A stretch of 64,000 nt of DNA, from contig CAILCG010000025.1 of the NCBI GenBank assembly GCA_903832665.1, positions 30,953 to 94,952 on the forward strand, in the 5' to 3' direction. The notes beneath the pieces are model-generated. The model was not told the origin of the DNA and did no database searches. It worked only from the letters and a program-made list of their open reading frames with translations. A program made the translations under genes and the position numbers. Of the stretch, positions 1 to 10,134 are shown in pieces; positions within the stretch are counted from its first letter, which is position 1, and each line of letters starts with the position of its first letter. The stretch comes from an uncultured Methanomicrobiales archaeon. Its GTDB lineage: Archaea > Halobacteriota > Methanomicrobia > Methanomicrobiales > Methanospirillaceae.

Positions 1-13
1 CTATTTCTGGAGT

Positions 14-754
14 ATGCTGCCAACCGGCCACACCTTCATGGACCAGACCCGTTACGAGAATCTGTCCGCATCTGACCAGTCACAAGGGATCCCGGCCCCA
101 CCGCTTGAGAAAGCCGCACCGGAAGGGACCGCAGTCATCCCCCTCCCAAGACCAGACGAGATTGCGGTATCTCCCATGGATTGCCGGACTGCCATTGAGG
201 AACGGCGCTCGATTCGACACTATGCCCGCAATCCGCTTACGATTGACGAACTTGCATTCCTGTGCTGGACCACCCAGGGAATTGTTGACATCAAGGCACC
301 CTACTACACGCTCCGGAATGTTCCCTCGGCCGGGGGACGTCATGCCTTTGAGACGTACCTGCTGATTAACCGGGTCGGTGGACTGGAACCGGGACTGTAC
401 CGGTATCTTGCATTCTCCCATTGCCTCATACCGGTGGATACAAAACAAGGTATTGTGGATCGCGTGATGGCAGCTTGTCTCGGCCAGGCGTTTGTTCGCG
501 CATCAGCAGTCACGTTTATCTGGTCAGCGCTGATCTACCGGATGTCATGGAGGTACAGCGAGCGGACATACCGGCTGGTGCATCTCGATGCCGGCCATGT
601 CTGCCAGAACCTGTATCTTGCCGGGGAACAGATCGGCTGCGGGACCTGTGCCATCGGGGCATTCGATGACCGGCAGATCGCAGACGTTCTCGGTATTTAT
701 GGAGAGGAGGAATTTGTTGTATACTGTGCCGCCGTAGGGAAAAAACAGTCGTGA
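14..754 (+). CDS. SagB-type nitroreductase family oxidoreductase
   Basis: FMN-dependent nitroreductase-fold protein of the SagB/ThcOx type, a family that oxidises or reduces small substrates or azoline rings; the substrate here is unknown. The FMN-binding arginine segment IEERRSIRHYA lies near residue 60, followed by the family segment NVPSAGGRHAFETYLL (about residue 100) and a C-terminal CGTCAIGAFDD. The reading frame is open to the left window edge, so the start may lie upstream; ATG at 38 is an alternative. At 246 residues it has about the size of stand-alone SagB-like proteins. No thiazole/oxazole cyclase partner is visible in the window, so a peptide-modification role is not supported. 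It stands alone before the glycan island. Confidence 0.8.
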   Translation: MLPTGHTFMDQTRYENLSASDQSQGIPAPPLEKAAPEGTAVIPLPRPDEIAVSPMDCRTAIEERRSIRHYARNPLTIDELAFLCWTTQGIVDIKAPYYTLRNVPSAGGRHAFETYLLINRVGGLEPGLYRYLAFSHCLIPVDTKQGIVDRVMAACLGQAFVRASAVTFIWSALIYRMSWRYSERTYRLVHLDAGHVCQNLYLAGEQIGCGTCAIGAFDDRQIADVLGIYGEEEFVVYCAAVGKKQS

Positions 755-1013
755 ATTTATCGGAAGGTCTGGCATGAGAACGGTGCAGCACATAATCGGA
801 GAATCGTGCCATCCATAAAGTATGGATTTGCCTCGCAGACCTCCGGTGCATTTCCAACACGGAATGTGTCCCATAGATAGTACCGGAGACCAGACAATCT
901 TCCTCCGACTAGTGCTGGAGAAATAAAAAATTAAACGGCAAGAATTATTGGTATGAAGGTGAAATATTGACAGGTCATAATATCTGTAAACCATAGCGAA
1001 TTCGATTTGGGGG

Positions 1014-3679
1014 ATGATGGATTTTTTTAAGAGATTTTCAAAAAAACAGTACGCAATCGCTGCAGTATTGTTATTTTTCATGGCATTCGCGCTTGCTTTG
1101 AGAGCCATTCCTGCACTCTTCATCCAGGACGCAGGTTTTCTCTATCTTCACGATACCGACAGTTACTACACACTACGGCAGATCGAAGTGATGGTGAATC
1201 ATTTTCCCCAGTACAACTGGTTTGATCCCATGACCGCATTTCCCTGGGGAAAGACCATTGGCTGGGGGCCGCTGTTTCCCTTTATTGCAGCAATCTTGTG
1301 CATCCTGACCGGTGCCACTACCCGGGACGCGATCTTTTTTATGTCCGGATGGGTCGTCCCGATCATGGCAATGCTGATGGTTCCCGTCATGTATTTCCTG
1401 GGAAAACAATTGTGGAACAGGTGCGCGGGTATCGCAGCTGCCGGCCTGATTGCAATCATCTCCCTGTATTATTTCACGATATCATCCTATGGCTGGACCG
1501 ATCACCACATAGCCGAGATTTTATTCAGCACCGTCTTTATCCTCATCTATTTCTCGGCTCTTCGGTATATTCAAAAGAATTCCATTGACCTGAAAAAAAG
1601 TGCCACTTTTCTCATACCCATCATTTTTTCCCTTGGTGCCGGCGTTGCCCTCTTCCTCGCGCTGCTGGCTTCGACTACCGTCATACTGGTGTTATTGGTC
1701 GTGGCATTATACACTGCTGTCCAGTTTATTCTGGATTATCACCAGGGAAACAACTCCGACTATCTGTTCTTCGTCAATGTGATCTTGTTTTCAGCAACCG
1801 CGGTCCTTCTTCTGCTCTTTGGGATCAAACAACCCGGGACATCCATCACCGGCTATTCAATAGGGGTCGTATATGTGCAGGGGGCACTCATCGCTGAAAC
1901 CGTTGTTCTGGCAGTTGTCGGGAAAATGCGTGCCGGCAAAAAATGGCTCTACACGGTATGCCTTGCCGTGCTCGCCGCAGGGGGATACATTTTCATTACG
2001 GTCAATCCCCTGTTGAGTGCAGTCAGTAATCAGGCACTTGAACTTGTATTTGATTCCTCGGCCTATTCCGTGGGAATTGTAGAGACCCAGCCTTGGACCC
2101 TGCCAAAAGCATGGGATAATTTTAATTTTGCCCTGTTCCTGATGATGGGCGGGTGGCTTTTCCTCGGGTATGCACTGATAAAAAAGCGGGAGAGCACCAC
2201 AGTTTTTCTGTGATCTGGTCCGTAGTTCTGCTCCTCCTGACGATCCAGTTCCAGCGATTCCTGTATTATTTTACTGTAAATATGGCCTTGCTGGCCGCAA
2301 TTTGTATTGCAGGCACATTCACTGTGAGAGAGGAAAAAATTTGCCAGTACTATAAGCGGGTGTCTTCACGCATTTTTTCATCTCAGGTGCAACCGGCGGA
2401 TTCGGCCGGGGATAAAAACCCGGTGTCTCCACCCAGACAAAATAAAAAAAGGGACCAAAGGCTTTCCGCAGCAAATCCGGGAAAAATATCGGAAACCCTT
2501 AAAGATATTCTCGTAATTATCGTGATCATTTTCACGGCTGCATGTGTTGTCATTTCACTTTCGCAGGATATCAGTTATGGGCAGAAGACGCCGGAACATA
2601 CCCTCTCTCCTGACAGGATTGAATCGCTGAAATGGCTGGGTGAAAACAGTCCCGATACCGGCGTTGATTATTATCAGGGGTATGAGGCCGGGGGATTTAC
2701 GTACCCGGCTCAGGCCTACGGCATCATGGGGAGCTGGGATGCCGGACACTGGATTACAGTCTTCTCGCACCGTATCCCCATCACCAACCCGTTCCAGGAT
2801 CATCTGGGAGGAACAGATGGAGCAGCTGCTTATTTCCTCAGCACGAATGAGACCGTTGCCAACGGGATACTCCAGCATTCCAAGGGAAAATATGTCATCG
2901 TGGATTCGAATATGGCCGTGGATACCTTCACCAGTCTGGTTCCCTGGCCGAGCGGTTCCACCGAGATTTCCCCCTACATAAAATAGTTCATGACACCGGA
3001 GACCGGTGATGCTTCCCACCTGCTCAAAGTTCACCGGTATACTGATGAGTATTTCCAGACCATGGTCGCACGGCTTTACAATTTTGATGGCTCCAGGATC
3101 GAACCGGGATCTGTGCTGTATACGAACTATGTGATCCACCAGGTGCCTGCTGCCGGCGAGACCGCAGGAGATGTGAACGGATATGCCCGGGTCATTACCC
3201 GGGAACTCCCCCTGAATGGTTCACAGATCAGGGACGCACAAATCGCCGGCGAAGGCGGGGATCTTCAAACCAAGGGGTATGCAGATCTCTTTTCTGATAA
3301 ACCCTATGAACCCGTTAGAACAGTTCCGTCACTGCAACATTACCGGCTCATCCATGAGTCAGAGAATAATGCTACAGCCACTCTCTTCGGGGAAGCATCT
3401 CCCACGATATTACTGGATAGCAAAACGGTAAAAATATTCGAGTACGTGAAGGGAGCACACATCAGCGGAAAAGGGATTATTGAAGTGCCGGTTGTGACAA
3501 ATACCGGGCGAAAACTTGTGTACAGCCAGGAAAGCGTGAACGGTGAGTTTGTCGTTCCGTATTCCACAACGGGAAATCAGTATGATGTCAGGACCACCGG
3601 CCCGTACCGCATTGCCGGGACACCCCGGAATATTTCCGTGACAGAAGAGGACATATTGAATGGAAACCTGGTTCCATGA
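1014..3679 (+). pseudogene. aglB: Oligosaccharyltransferase AglB/STT3, broken by a frameshift and an in-frame amber stop
   Basis: AglB moves lipid-linked glycans onto Asn residues at the outer face of the membrane. The first part (1014-2213) has many membrane segments, a DTD motif at residues 47-49 and a WTDHHIAE loop. The C-terminal part continues in another frame: frame 0 stops at 2211, while the -1 frame from about 2186 carries on with family-like sequence. That frame then meets TAG at 2984-2986 and resumes at 2987 in the same frame to 3679. The expected WWDYG active-site motif reads SWDAG (2732-2746), which is itself degenerate. Joined, the product would be about 885 residues, normal for AglB. 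The shift could be one A lost from the run at 2180-2185 or an AG duplication at 2190-2194. It may be a decayed second copy; sequencing error could explain the frameshift but hardly the stop plus the altered motif. Confidence 0.8.
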
Positions 3680-3734
3680 CGGTAAGTTTTCCGTTAAAAT
3701 TTCTATTAAAACTACTTTTTTCGGGAGATTTTTT

Positions 3735-4874
3735 TTATCCTGGATTGTTTGCATCAATCACTGATTGGTAATATGTCTCAAGAGTTGAGGCAATACCATC
3801 CCAGTCAAAGGATGCAGCGGAAGCGATACAGGCATTCTTCATTTCCATGTGGCAGACCATGATCTCATAGATGGAATCTGCCAAATCTTCAGCGGAAAAT
3901 TTACACAGGCGACCATTCTTTTCAGAGATGAGATCGCGTATCGCATTTGCCGGGTGATCCACGGTGATAACCGGAATCCCACAGGCCAATGCCTCCAGCG
4001 CCGCAATCCCAAAACCCTCCCGCGTTGACGGCAGGACACAGATTTTTGAGGATTTCATCCGGGCGATGACATCATCATGATCAGCCTGGAACCCGATGAT
4101 GCGTACGTGGGATTCCAGCGAGAGTTCGTGGATGAGTCGCTGGATGGTTTCCCGTTCCGGGCCCTCGCCAAGGATCAGCACCTGATATTTTTTACCTTCC
4201 GATGAAAGAATACCCGCAGCCCGGACAAGCAGTTCTACATTTTTTTCCCGGATCAAACGTCCGGCAAAGATGATATCTGAAACTTCCTGATGCGGAAGAA
4301 TCGTGTCAATGCGTTTCAGGTCAACGCCATTCTGGATGATCCGAATATTTTTCTGACCATTCAAGGTCATGAGATCGTTTGCTGTGGTTGCTGAAACGGC
4401 AACCATCGCAGGAGTGAGCCGGGATACCCACCATTCAATAAATTTTCCAAAAACCCCGGCTATACCAAGATACGTGTACCAATAATCGCCCCATACTTCA
4501 TGCCAGGTTATAACGAGAGGTGTTTTTTTACGGGCTGTGCTGCACTTTGCCGCAATGCAGGAAAAATAAGGAAACTGCTGGCAGTCGATAATTTCATAGG
4601 TGTCCTCGCGCAGCCGTAAGAAAAGGGCGAAACTAAATGAGATCGCTTCCCGGACAGTTCTCCTTCCATCGGCATAGAGGTCCTGTGCCGGACAAACGCC
4701 ATGCAGTGTGACGCCATCACGGTCGATCACGTCATTGCCATCCCAGAACTTCATACCATAGAGATGGACAGCATGTCCGCGACCGGAAAGATGAACCGCA
4801 AGTTCCCATACCCGTTTTTCCACACCGCCTTTTACATGGGGGTAGATGACATCGTAGATAATGGCGATCTTCAT
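3735..4874 (-). CDS. GT4-family glycosyltransferase
   Basis: GT-B fold transferase of family 4, expected to add a sugar from a nucleotide donor at the cytoplasmic membrane face. The N-terminal acceptor domain starts MKIAIIYDVIYPHVKGGVEKR with the usual glycine loop. The donor domain begins near residue 200 (IIFAGRLIREKNVELL) and holds the E-x7-E motif in EGFGIAALEALACGIPVITV. Length of 379 residues is normal for the family. It converges on the broken aglB gene and is followed upstream by a GT2 gene on the same strand. Sugar specificity cannot be read from the sequence. Confidence 0.85.
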   Translation of the reverse strand: MKIAIIYDVIYPHVKGGVEKRVWELAVHLSGRGHAVHLYGMKFWDGNDVIDRDGVTLHGVCPAQDLYADGRRTVREAISFSFALFLRLREDTYEIIDCQQFPYFSCIAAKCSTARKKTPLVITWHEVWGDYWYTYLGIAGVFGKFIEWWVSRLTPAMVAVSATTANDLMTLNGQKNIRIIQNGVDLKRIDTILPHQEVSDIIFAGRLIREKNVELLVRAAGILSSEGKKYQVLILGEGPERETIQRLIHELSLESHVRIIGFQADHDDVIARMKSSKICVLPSTREGFGIAALEALACGIPVITVDHPANAIRDLISEKNGRLCKFSAEDLADSIYEIMVCHMEMKNACIASAASFDWDGIASTLETYYQSVIDANNPG

Positions 4875-5029
4875 GTGGAAAACCTAAGATCTGGAGTAGT
4901 TCTCCCGAGTACCGGTAACAGGGAATACATCTCACTCATGGTCGCAGATCTGTCGGAGATAATCAAGATTTTATTCTCTTGAATTTTCTTTTTGATTTTC
5001 TCTTTTAGGTAATTTTTCATAAATCCCGT

Positions 5030-6208
5030 TCAGGTTTCCTTAAATCCCTTATCATGACCATTATTCTCGTTTAACAGCATCATGCTCTGGAAGATTGCAA
5101 AGAGAACAACCTGAAGGCCACTCACTATGAGCACAAGGGCAAGAATTGCAGTCGAGATCGCTGACAGAAAACCAAAACTCACCGAAAACCATTGGATGAG
5201 AATATTAATCCCCAGGAGAGCACCGATAAAGAGTAACGCAGCACCCAGAACGAGAAACTTTTCAAGGTTCTCATAATTCATAATTCGTTCAATAATGCCG
5301 GTCTTCGTTTCGTACCCGTGAATGACCGAATAGGTTTTCATCAGAAATCCGGTAAGAACTACCTGGAGACCGCCCATGATCAGGATAGCTCCCAGGATAA
5401 ACGTATGGAGATGGGAGGATTCAACATCACCCTGGAGGTAGAAAAAAGCCATGAGCAAAACACCCATAAGGGAAAAGATCAGTCCGGGTATTGCCACGAA
5501 GAGGAGAGGTTTCATGAGGAGGACAAACCGTATATGGCGCCATCCATCGGCAAAACTATGGAGTTTGGAAGGAGTGATACGAGGATAGTAATCGATAGGA
5601 ACTTCTGCGATATTCAGGTGCTCTTTTGATGCCATGACGAGCATCTCCGAGGCAAATTCCATCCCGCCGGTCTTCAGGTCAAGCCTGCCCAGTGCTTCAC
5701 GGGATATTAAACGAAACCCGCTGTGGGTATCGGAGTAACGGGTCCGGAAGATGACATTGATCATCCAGGTCAGGATCGGGTTGCCGATATAACGGTGGAG
5801 TGGGGTCATTGCTCCGGGATGGATGGTTCCTTTGAACCGAGAACCGATGACAAAGTCTGCGCCGTTTTTTATTGGTACCAAAAGCTTTGGGATCTCTGAA
5901 AAATCATAAGTATTGTCGGAGTCCCCCAAAATAATGTAGCGGCCCTGAGCATAGGTAAACCCGGTAAGGTAGGCATTCCCGTAGCCGCTTTTTTCTGATT
6001 TTATCACCCGCGCCCCAAGGGACTCGGCAATGGCTGCAGTATTGTCAGATGATGAATCCACGACAATGATCTCACCGTTGATTGCAGAGTCGTGAAATAC
6101 CTTCTGGATTTTTTTTATGCATGCGCCTATAGTGAGCTCTTCATCGAGAGCTGGCAGTATTACGGATACATCGAATGGAGGGGATGCAATCATAGATCGT
6201 GGTTCCAT
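5030..6208 (-). CDS. GT2 dolichyl-phosphate hexose synthase-like, membrane-anchored
   Basis: Family 2 glycosyltransferase of the DPM1/AglD-AglJ kind, which charges a polyprenyl phosphate with a sugar or starts an N-glycan. The N-terminal catalytic domain has VSVILPALDEE, the nucleotide-binding VVDSSSDNTAAIAE and the metal-site segment LGDSDNTYDF. From about residue 230 there are four hydrophobic segments typical of the C-terminal membrane domain. Length is 392 residues. ATG at 6193 is an alternative start. The gene lies divergent from the gmd-like cluster across an AT-rich gap and points at the GT4 gene. A dolichyl-phosphate sugar synthase feeding AglB fits the setting, but the sugar is unknown. 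Confidence 0.82.
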   Translation of the reverse strand: MEPRSMIASPPFDVSVILPALDEELTIGACIKKIQKVFHDSAINGEIIVVDSSSDNTAAIAESLGARVIKSEKSGYGNAYLTGFTYAQGRYIILGDSDNTYDFSEIPKLLVPIKNGADFVIGSRFKGTIHPGAMTPLHRYIGNPILTWMINVIFRTRYSDTHSGFRLISREALGRLDLKTGGMEFASEMLVMASKEHLNIAEVPIDYYPRITPSKLHSFADGWRHIRFVLLMKPLLFVAIPGLIFSLMGVLLMAFFYLQGDVESSHLHTFILGAILIMGGLQVVLTGFLMKTYSVIHGYETKTGIIERIMNYENLEKFLVLGAALLFIGALLGINILIQWFSVSFGFLSAISTAILALVLIVSGLQVVLFAIFQSMMLLNENNGHDKGFKET

Positions 6209-6707
6209 GGTTTTTCAGCACGGGATTGTAATTCGAGTTAAAATGATTCGGCGCCTCATTCAATAAACTCATCGATAAATATTTTTTTTTTACAGATTGG
6301 CCTGAATTTTTTGGTTCGAGAGGAAAAATATCTCGCGAGTCATTTTTTTTCGTCCACATGACCCACGTCTCCTCACATGACTCTTAATGTGAGAAAATAT
6401 CAGGATAGCCATCACTCTATTTTGACCGTAAAAATGTAATGAAAAAAAATGAATCCTGTTCGTAATGCTAATAATTTTTGTTTGAAACGAACAACGATGG
6501 AATTTTTGTTAAAAATATAGATTACGATTGAATGAATTTATGGTGAAATTTAAATATGCTAATTCTGGATGCCAAATAAGAAATATAGCTTTGAAATTCA
6601 ATGAAAAAATGAATATATACCCGGAAGAGGAATAGTATATAATTTATCTGCCATCCCTGTTTTTAGGGAAGAATTGATTGTGCTGGGACTTAAACCAAGG
6701 AAAATTT
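6209..6707. promoter_or_regulatory. AT-rich divergent intergenic region with a likely TATA box
   Basis: This 499-base gap separates the minus-strand GT2 gene from the plus-strand sugar-nucleotide genes. No convincing gene is visible in it. An archaeal TATA-like stretch, agtatataattt at about 6634-6645, lies roughly 65 bases before the chosen ATG at 6708, which would put a transcription start near 6665-6670. A ribosome site AAGGA precedes that ATG by six bases. Promoter activity is inferred. Confidence 0.5.
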
Positions 6708-7712
6708 ATGAAAAAAATTTTAATCACTGGTATCAGCGGTTTTGTTGGGGGATATTGTGTTGAACACTTCACATCTCATGACAACAATATCGAAATCCAT
6801 GGCATCAGCCGTTCAAAACCTGCTTGGGATTATGTAAAAGGTTCGCCGGAAATTCTGAATAGTCATCACTTTCACATCGCTGATCTGAATGATATACCCA
6901 AAATAAAATCTCTTATCACAGAGATACAACCAGATTATATTCTCCATCTGGCGGCACAAAGTTCAGTTGCAGAGAGCTGGAAAACGCCAGTATCCTCGTT
7001 TATGAACAATACGAATATTTTTTTAAATATTATTGATACAGTAAGGCTCATCGACAACGGGGCAAGGGTTCTTTCCGTGGGTTCTTCAGAGCAGTACGGT
7101 ATTGTGTCTCAGGAAAATTTACCCCTGTCTGAAGACCAACCATTACGACCTTCCAATCCCTATGCAGTTGCCCGGGTTGCCCAGGAACAACTGGCCGGGA
7201 TTTATGCTACCGGATATGGACTGGATATCTGCTGCACACGATCCTTCAATCACTGTGGCCCTGGACAGACCGATCGTTTTGTCATTAGTGCATTGGTAAA
7301 ACAGTTCGTAAGGATTGCACGGAATTTACAAGAGCCAGTGATCCATATCGGAAACGGCGCGATTGTCCGTGATTTTGTTGATGTCCATGATGTTGTGGAG
7401 GCTTACAGAATGCTACTTACCCAAGGGAAGCGGGGGGAAGTGTACAATATCTGTAGTGGAAAAGGGCGGTCAATCAATGAGATCATATCCCTACTTTCTG
7501 ATATGTATCAAATTAATGTCCAGGTGCATCAGGAGCAATCCCAGATGCGCCCTATTGATAATCCTCGGATCATCGGAAGCTACCAGAAGATCCAAAACGA
7601 TATAGGATGGAAACCCAGAATCTCCTTTGAAGAGAGTCTGAAGTCGATGTATGAATACTGGGACTCGCACATTGTACGTGAAAAATTACCGCATCAGGAG
7701 GAAAAACAGTGA
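6708..7712 (+). CDS. NAD(P)-dependent epimerase/reductase, GDP-6-deoxy-4-keto-hexose reductase-like
   Basis: Extended short-chain dehydrogenase, closest in sequence character to Rmd-type reductases that turn GDP-4-keto-6-deoxymannose into GDP-D-rhamnose. The N-terminal dinucleotide site is ITGISGFVGG and SSEQYG precedes the active site. The start at ATG 6708 is preferred over the GTG/TTG-type extension from 6678, because AAGGA stands six bases before it and the protein then begins MKKILITG. Odd point: the catalytic YxxxK reads YAVAR, so arginine replaces lysine. The gmd gene follows 73 bases later, which supports a GDP-deoxyhexose role. Other 4-ketoreductase or epimerase activity is possible. 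Confidence 0.75.
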   Translation: MKKILITGISGFVGGYCVEHFTSHDNNIEIHGISRSKPAWDYVKGSPEILNSHHFHIADLNDIPKIKSLITEIQPDYILHLAAQSSVAESWKTPVSSFMNNTNIFLNIIDTVRLIDNGARVLSVGSSEQYGIVSQENLPLSEDQPLRPSNPYAVARVAQEQLAGIYATGYGLDICCTRSFNHCGPGQTDRFVISALVKQFVRIARNLQEPVIHIGNGAIVRDFVDVHDVVEAYRMLLTQGKRGEVYNICSGKGRSINEIISLLSDMYQINVQVHQEQSQMRPIDNPRIIGSYQKIQNDIGWKPRISFEESLKSMYEYWDSHIVREKLPHQEEKQ

Positions 7713-7785
7713 GGTCGTTTGTGGTTAATGCAAAGACAAGTGATAGAAATTTATCTTTTAAAATTTTTCCAAAGGAGACAAAATC

Positions 7786-8838
7786 ATGACTCACCAGAAA
7801 AAAGCGCTTATTACCGGATTAACCGGGCAGGATGGATCATATCTCGCCGAACTCCTTCTGTCAAAAGGATATGAAGTGCACGGTCTCATTCGCAGGGCAT
7901 CAACATTCAATACATCGCGGATCGACCATATTTATCTGGATCCTCATGAACCGGGGGCACAACTTTTTCTCCATTATGGGGATCTTTCAGATTCGGAACA
8001 GATTGCAAATATTATTTACAATACGAAACCGGATGAAGTCTATCACCTTGGCGCCCAGAGTCACGTGAGAGTCAGCTTTGACATCCCGGAATATACGGGA
8101 AACGTTACCGGTCTTGGCACAACGCGGATTCTCGAATCTATCAGGAGAAGTGGGAACCCGATCCGGTTTTACCAGGCATCATCCAGCGAGATGTTTGGCG
8201 GGGCACAACCACCCCAGGATGAACAAACTGCGTTTGTGCCCCGGAGCCCGTACGCCTGTGCAAAAGTTTATTCATATTGGATGGTAAGGAATTACCGTGA
8301 GGGGTATAATATGTTCGCCACGAACGGTATCCTTTTTAACCACGAATCGCCCCGCAGGGGAGAAACCTTTGTAACCCGGAAGATAACCCGGGGGATCGCT
8401 GCTATCCTTGAAAAAAAGGCTCAACATCTCTATCTCGGAAACCTTGATGCAAAACGCGATTGGGGGTTCTCTCCAGAATATGTTGAAGCGATGTGGCGGA
8501 TGCTCCAGACGGATATACCGGATGATTTTGTCATTAGCACTGGTGAAACACACTCGGTTCAGGAATTTTTGGAGGCGGCATTTGCTTATGTTGATCTTGA
8601 TATGAGCAAATATGTTAAAATTGATCCAAAGTATTTCCGTCCCACTGAGGTGGATGTGCTCATTGGAAATGCAGACAAGGCCGATAAAGTTCTAGGCTGG
8701 AAACCGCAGATAAAGTTCAAGGAATTGGTAAAAATCATGATCGATGCAGACCTGCGGGCCGCCGGTATTAAAGTTCCCGGAGAAGGTGACGCAATTATTA
8801 CTAAGAAGTTCCCGGAGAAATGGTGGAAAGGAGACTAA
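7786..8838 (+). CDS. gmd: GDP-mannose 4,6-dehydratase
   Basis: Converts GDP-mannose to GDP-4-keto-6-deoxymannose in the cytoplasm, the entry to GDP-rhamnose, fucose or perosamine. The NAD(P) site [16 protein letters not shown] opens the protein, [18 protein letters not shown] follows, and the catalytic YACAK lies in [34 protein letters not shown] is a family hallmark. Length of 350 residues is standard. AAAGGAG precedes the ATG. Its stop overlaps the next glycosyltransferase start by one base (TAATG), so they are co-translated. The upstream reductase-like gene probably uses its product. Confidence 0.95.
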   Translation: MTHQKKALITGLTGQDGSYLAELLLSKGYEVHGLIRRASTFNTSRIDHIYLDPHEPGAQLFLHYGDLSDSEQIANIIYNTKPDEVYHLGAQSHVRVSFDIPEYTGNVTGLGTTRILESIRRSGNPIRFYQASSSEMFGGAQPPQDEQTAFVPRSPYACAKVYSYWMVRNYREGYNMFATNGILFNHESPRRGETFVTRKITRGIAAILEKKAQHLYLGNLDAKRDWGFSPEYVEAMWRMLQTDIPDDFVISTGETHSVQEFLEAAFAYVDLDMSKYVKIDPKYFRPTEVDVLIGNADKADKVLGWKPQIKFKELVKIMIDADLRAAGIKVPGEGDAIITKKFPEKWWKGD

Positions 8839-9929
8839 TGGACCAGGAAAAGCCGGTGAAAATTGCGATATTCCACGATTATTTTGGCGCCATTGGGGGA
8901 GGAGAGAAAGTAGTTATTGAGATGGCAAAAATTCTCGACGCGGATATTATTACTACAGATACGGATGCGGTTAAGAAAATCGATCCAACAGTACGGGTCA
9001 TCAGCTTGGGAAAGACGATAAAATTCCCCCCGCTCAAACAGATTTCCGCCGCATTTCGTTTTTTTATCTGCGATTATTCTCAGCAATATGACCTGTTCAT
9101 ATTCACAGGAAACTGGAGTCATGCGGCTGCACACCGGCATCACCCGAATATCTGGTACAGTTATACTCCCGTCCGTGCGTTTTACGATCTGTATTCAACG
9201 TTTCTTTCCCGACAGAATTTTGTAACCCGGCAATTGTTCCGTGCCTGGGTGCACGTTCACCGCTTTTTCGATCAGCGGTCAATCAGACATGTTGATAATA
9301 TTATCGCCATCTCTGGAAATGTTCAGAGCCGTATTCTCAAGTACCATAACCGCCACGCAGAGATTATTTGTCCTCCAGTTGATACGTCACTTTACCACTG
9401 TATTGAATACGGGAATTTCTGGCTTTCTGTGAACCGGCTGTATCCGGAGAAACGGATAGAACTTCAGATCGAAGCGTTCCGTTTGATTCCCGAAGAGAAC
9501 CTTGTAATCGTCGGGGGATATTCAGAAGGAGACCATGCAGCAATGTATGCGGAAAAAATCCGTCTCAACCTGCCACCCAATGTGACACTCCGTAGAGAAG
9601 TCACCGGGAAAGAATTGGTGGATTTGTACGCCCGGTGCAAAGGACACATCTGTACGGCCCTTGATGAGGATTATGGCCTTACACCACTTGAAGCGATGGC
9701 AAGCGGGAAGCCGGTTGTTGCGGTTAATGAAGGGGGGTATCGGGAAACGGTGACGGATAAAACGGGTTTGCTTGTCGCGCCATCGGTCACATCGATTATA
9801 AAAGCCATACGAAATGTTGCACAAAATCCTGAACAGTACCGGGACGCCTGCCTGATGAGGTCTAAGGAATTCGATCTAACGCAATTCAGTGGACTAGTGA
9901 AAACAGCAGCCTGTGATATGGAGAAATGA
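8838..9929 (+). CDS. GT4-family glycosyltransferase (mannosyl/rhamnosyltransferase-like)
   Basis: GT-B fold transferase. The N-terminal domain starts KIAIFHDYFGAIGGGEKV; the donor domain contains NRLYPEKRIELQIEAF near residue 200 and the E-x7-E motif in DEDYGLTPLEAMASGKP. The ATG at 8838 overlaps the gmd stop by one base and has AAAGGAGA in front, so it is preferred over GTG 8820. Its place directly after gmd suggests it consumes a GDP-deoxyhexose or GDP-mannose and builds the exported chain. Length is 363 residues. Linkage and acceptor are unknown. Confidence 0.85.
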   Translation: MDQEKPVKIAIFHDYFGAIGGGEKVVIEMAKILDADIITTDTDAVKKIDPTVRVISLGKTIKFPPLKQISAAFRFFICDYSQQYDLFIFTGNWSHAAAHRHHPNIWYSYTPVRAFYDLYSTFLSRQNFVTRQLFRAWVHVHRFFDQRSIRHVDNIIAISGNVQSRILKYHNRHAEIICPPVDTSLYHCIEYGNFWLSVNRLYPEKRIELQIEAFRLIPEENLVIVGGYSEGDHAAMYAEKIRLNLPPNVTLRREVTGKELVDLYARCKGHICTALDEDYGLTPLEAMASGKPVVAVNEGGYRETVTDKTGLLVAPSVTSIIKAIRNVAQNPEQYRDACLMRSKEFDLTQFSGLVKTAACDMEK

Positions 9930-10134
9930 AAATAGTGGACTCCACCACTGCCATCCGTTGCCAGAAAATTTTCCACTTCTGTATTAATAAAAATCTTCAG
10001 ACAAATCTGCAATTTTATGGAATTATTTATGTGGATATTTCCAAAAATAATAAGAAAGATTCAAAATACTGCAATGTCAAAGGTCATTACCATGTTTATA
10101 GGAGAGGGACATACACTTCCGGAAGGTACATATC

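Noticed and set aside
2984..2986. In-frame TAG in aglB read as pyrrolysine
   Set aside because: No Pyl genes are in view, the same gene also has a frameshift and a degraded active site, and the PhzF gene shows both TAA and TAG stops, which fits decay better.
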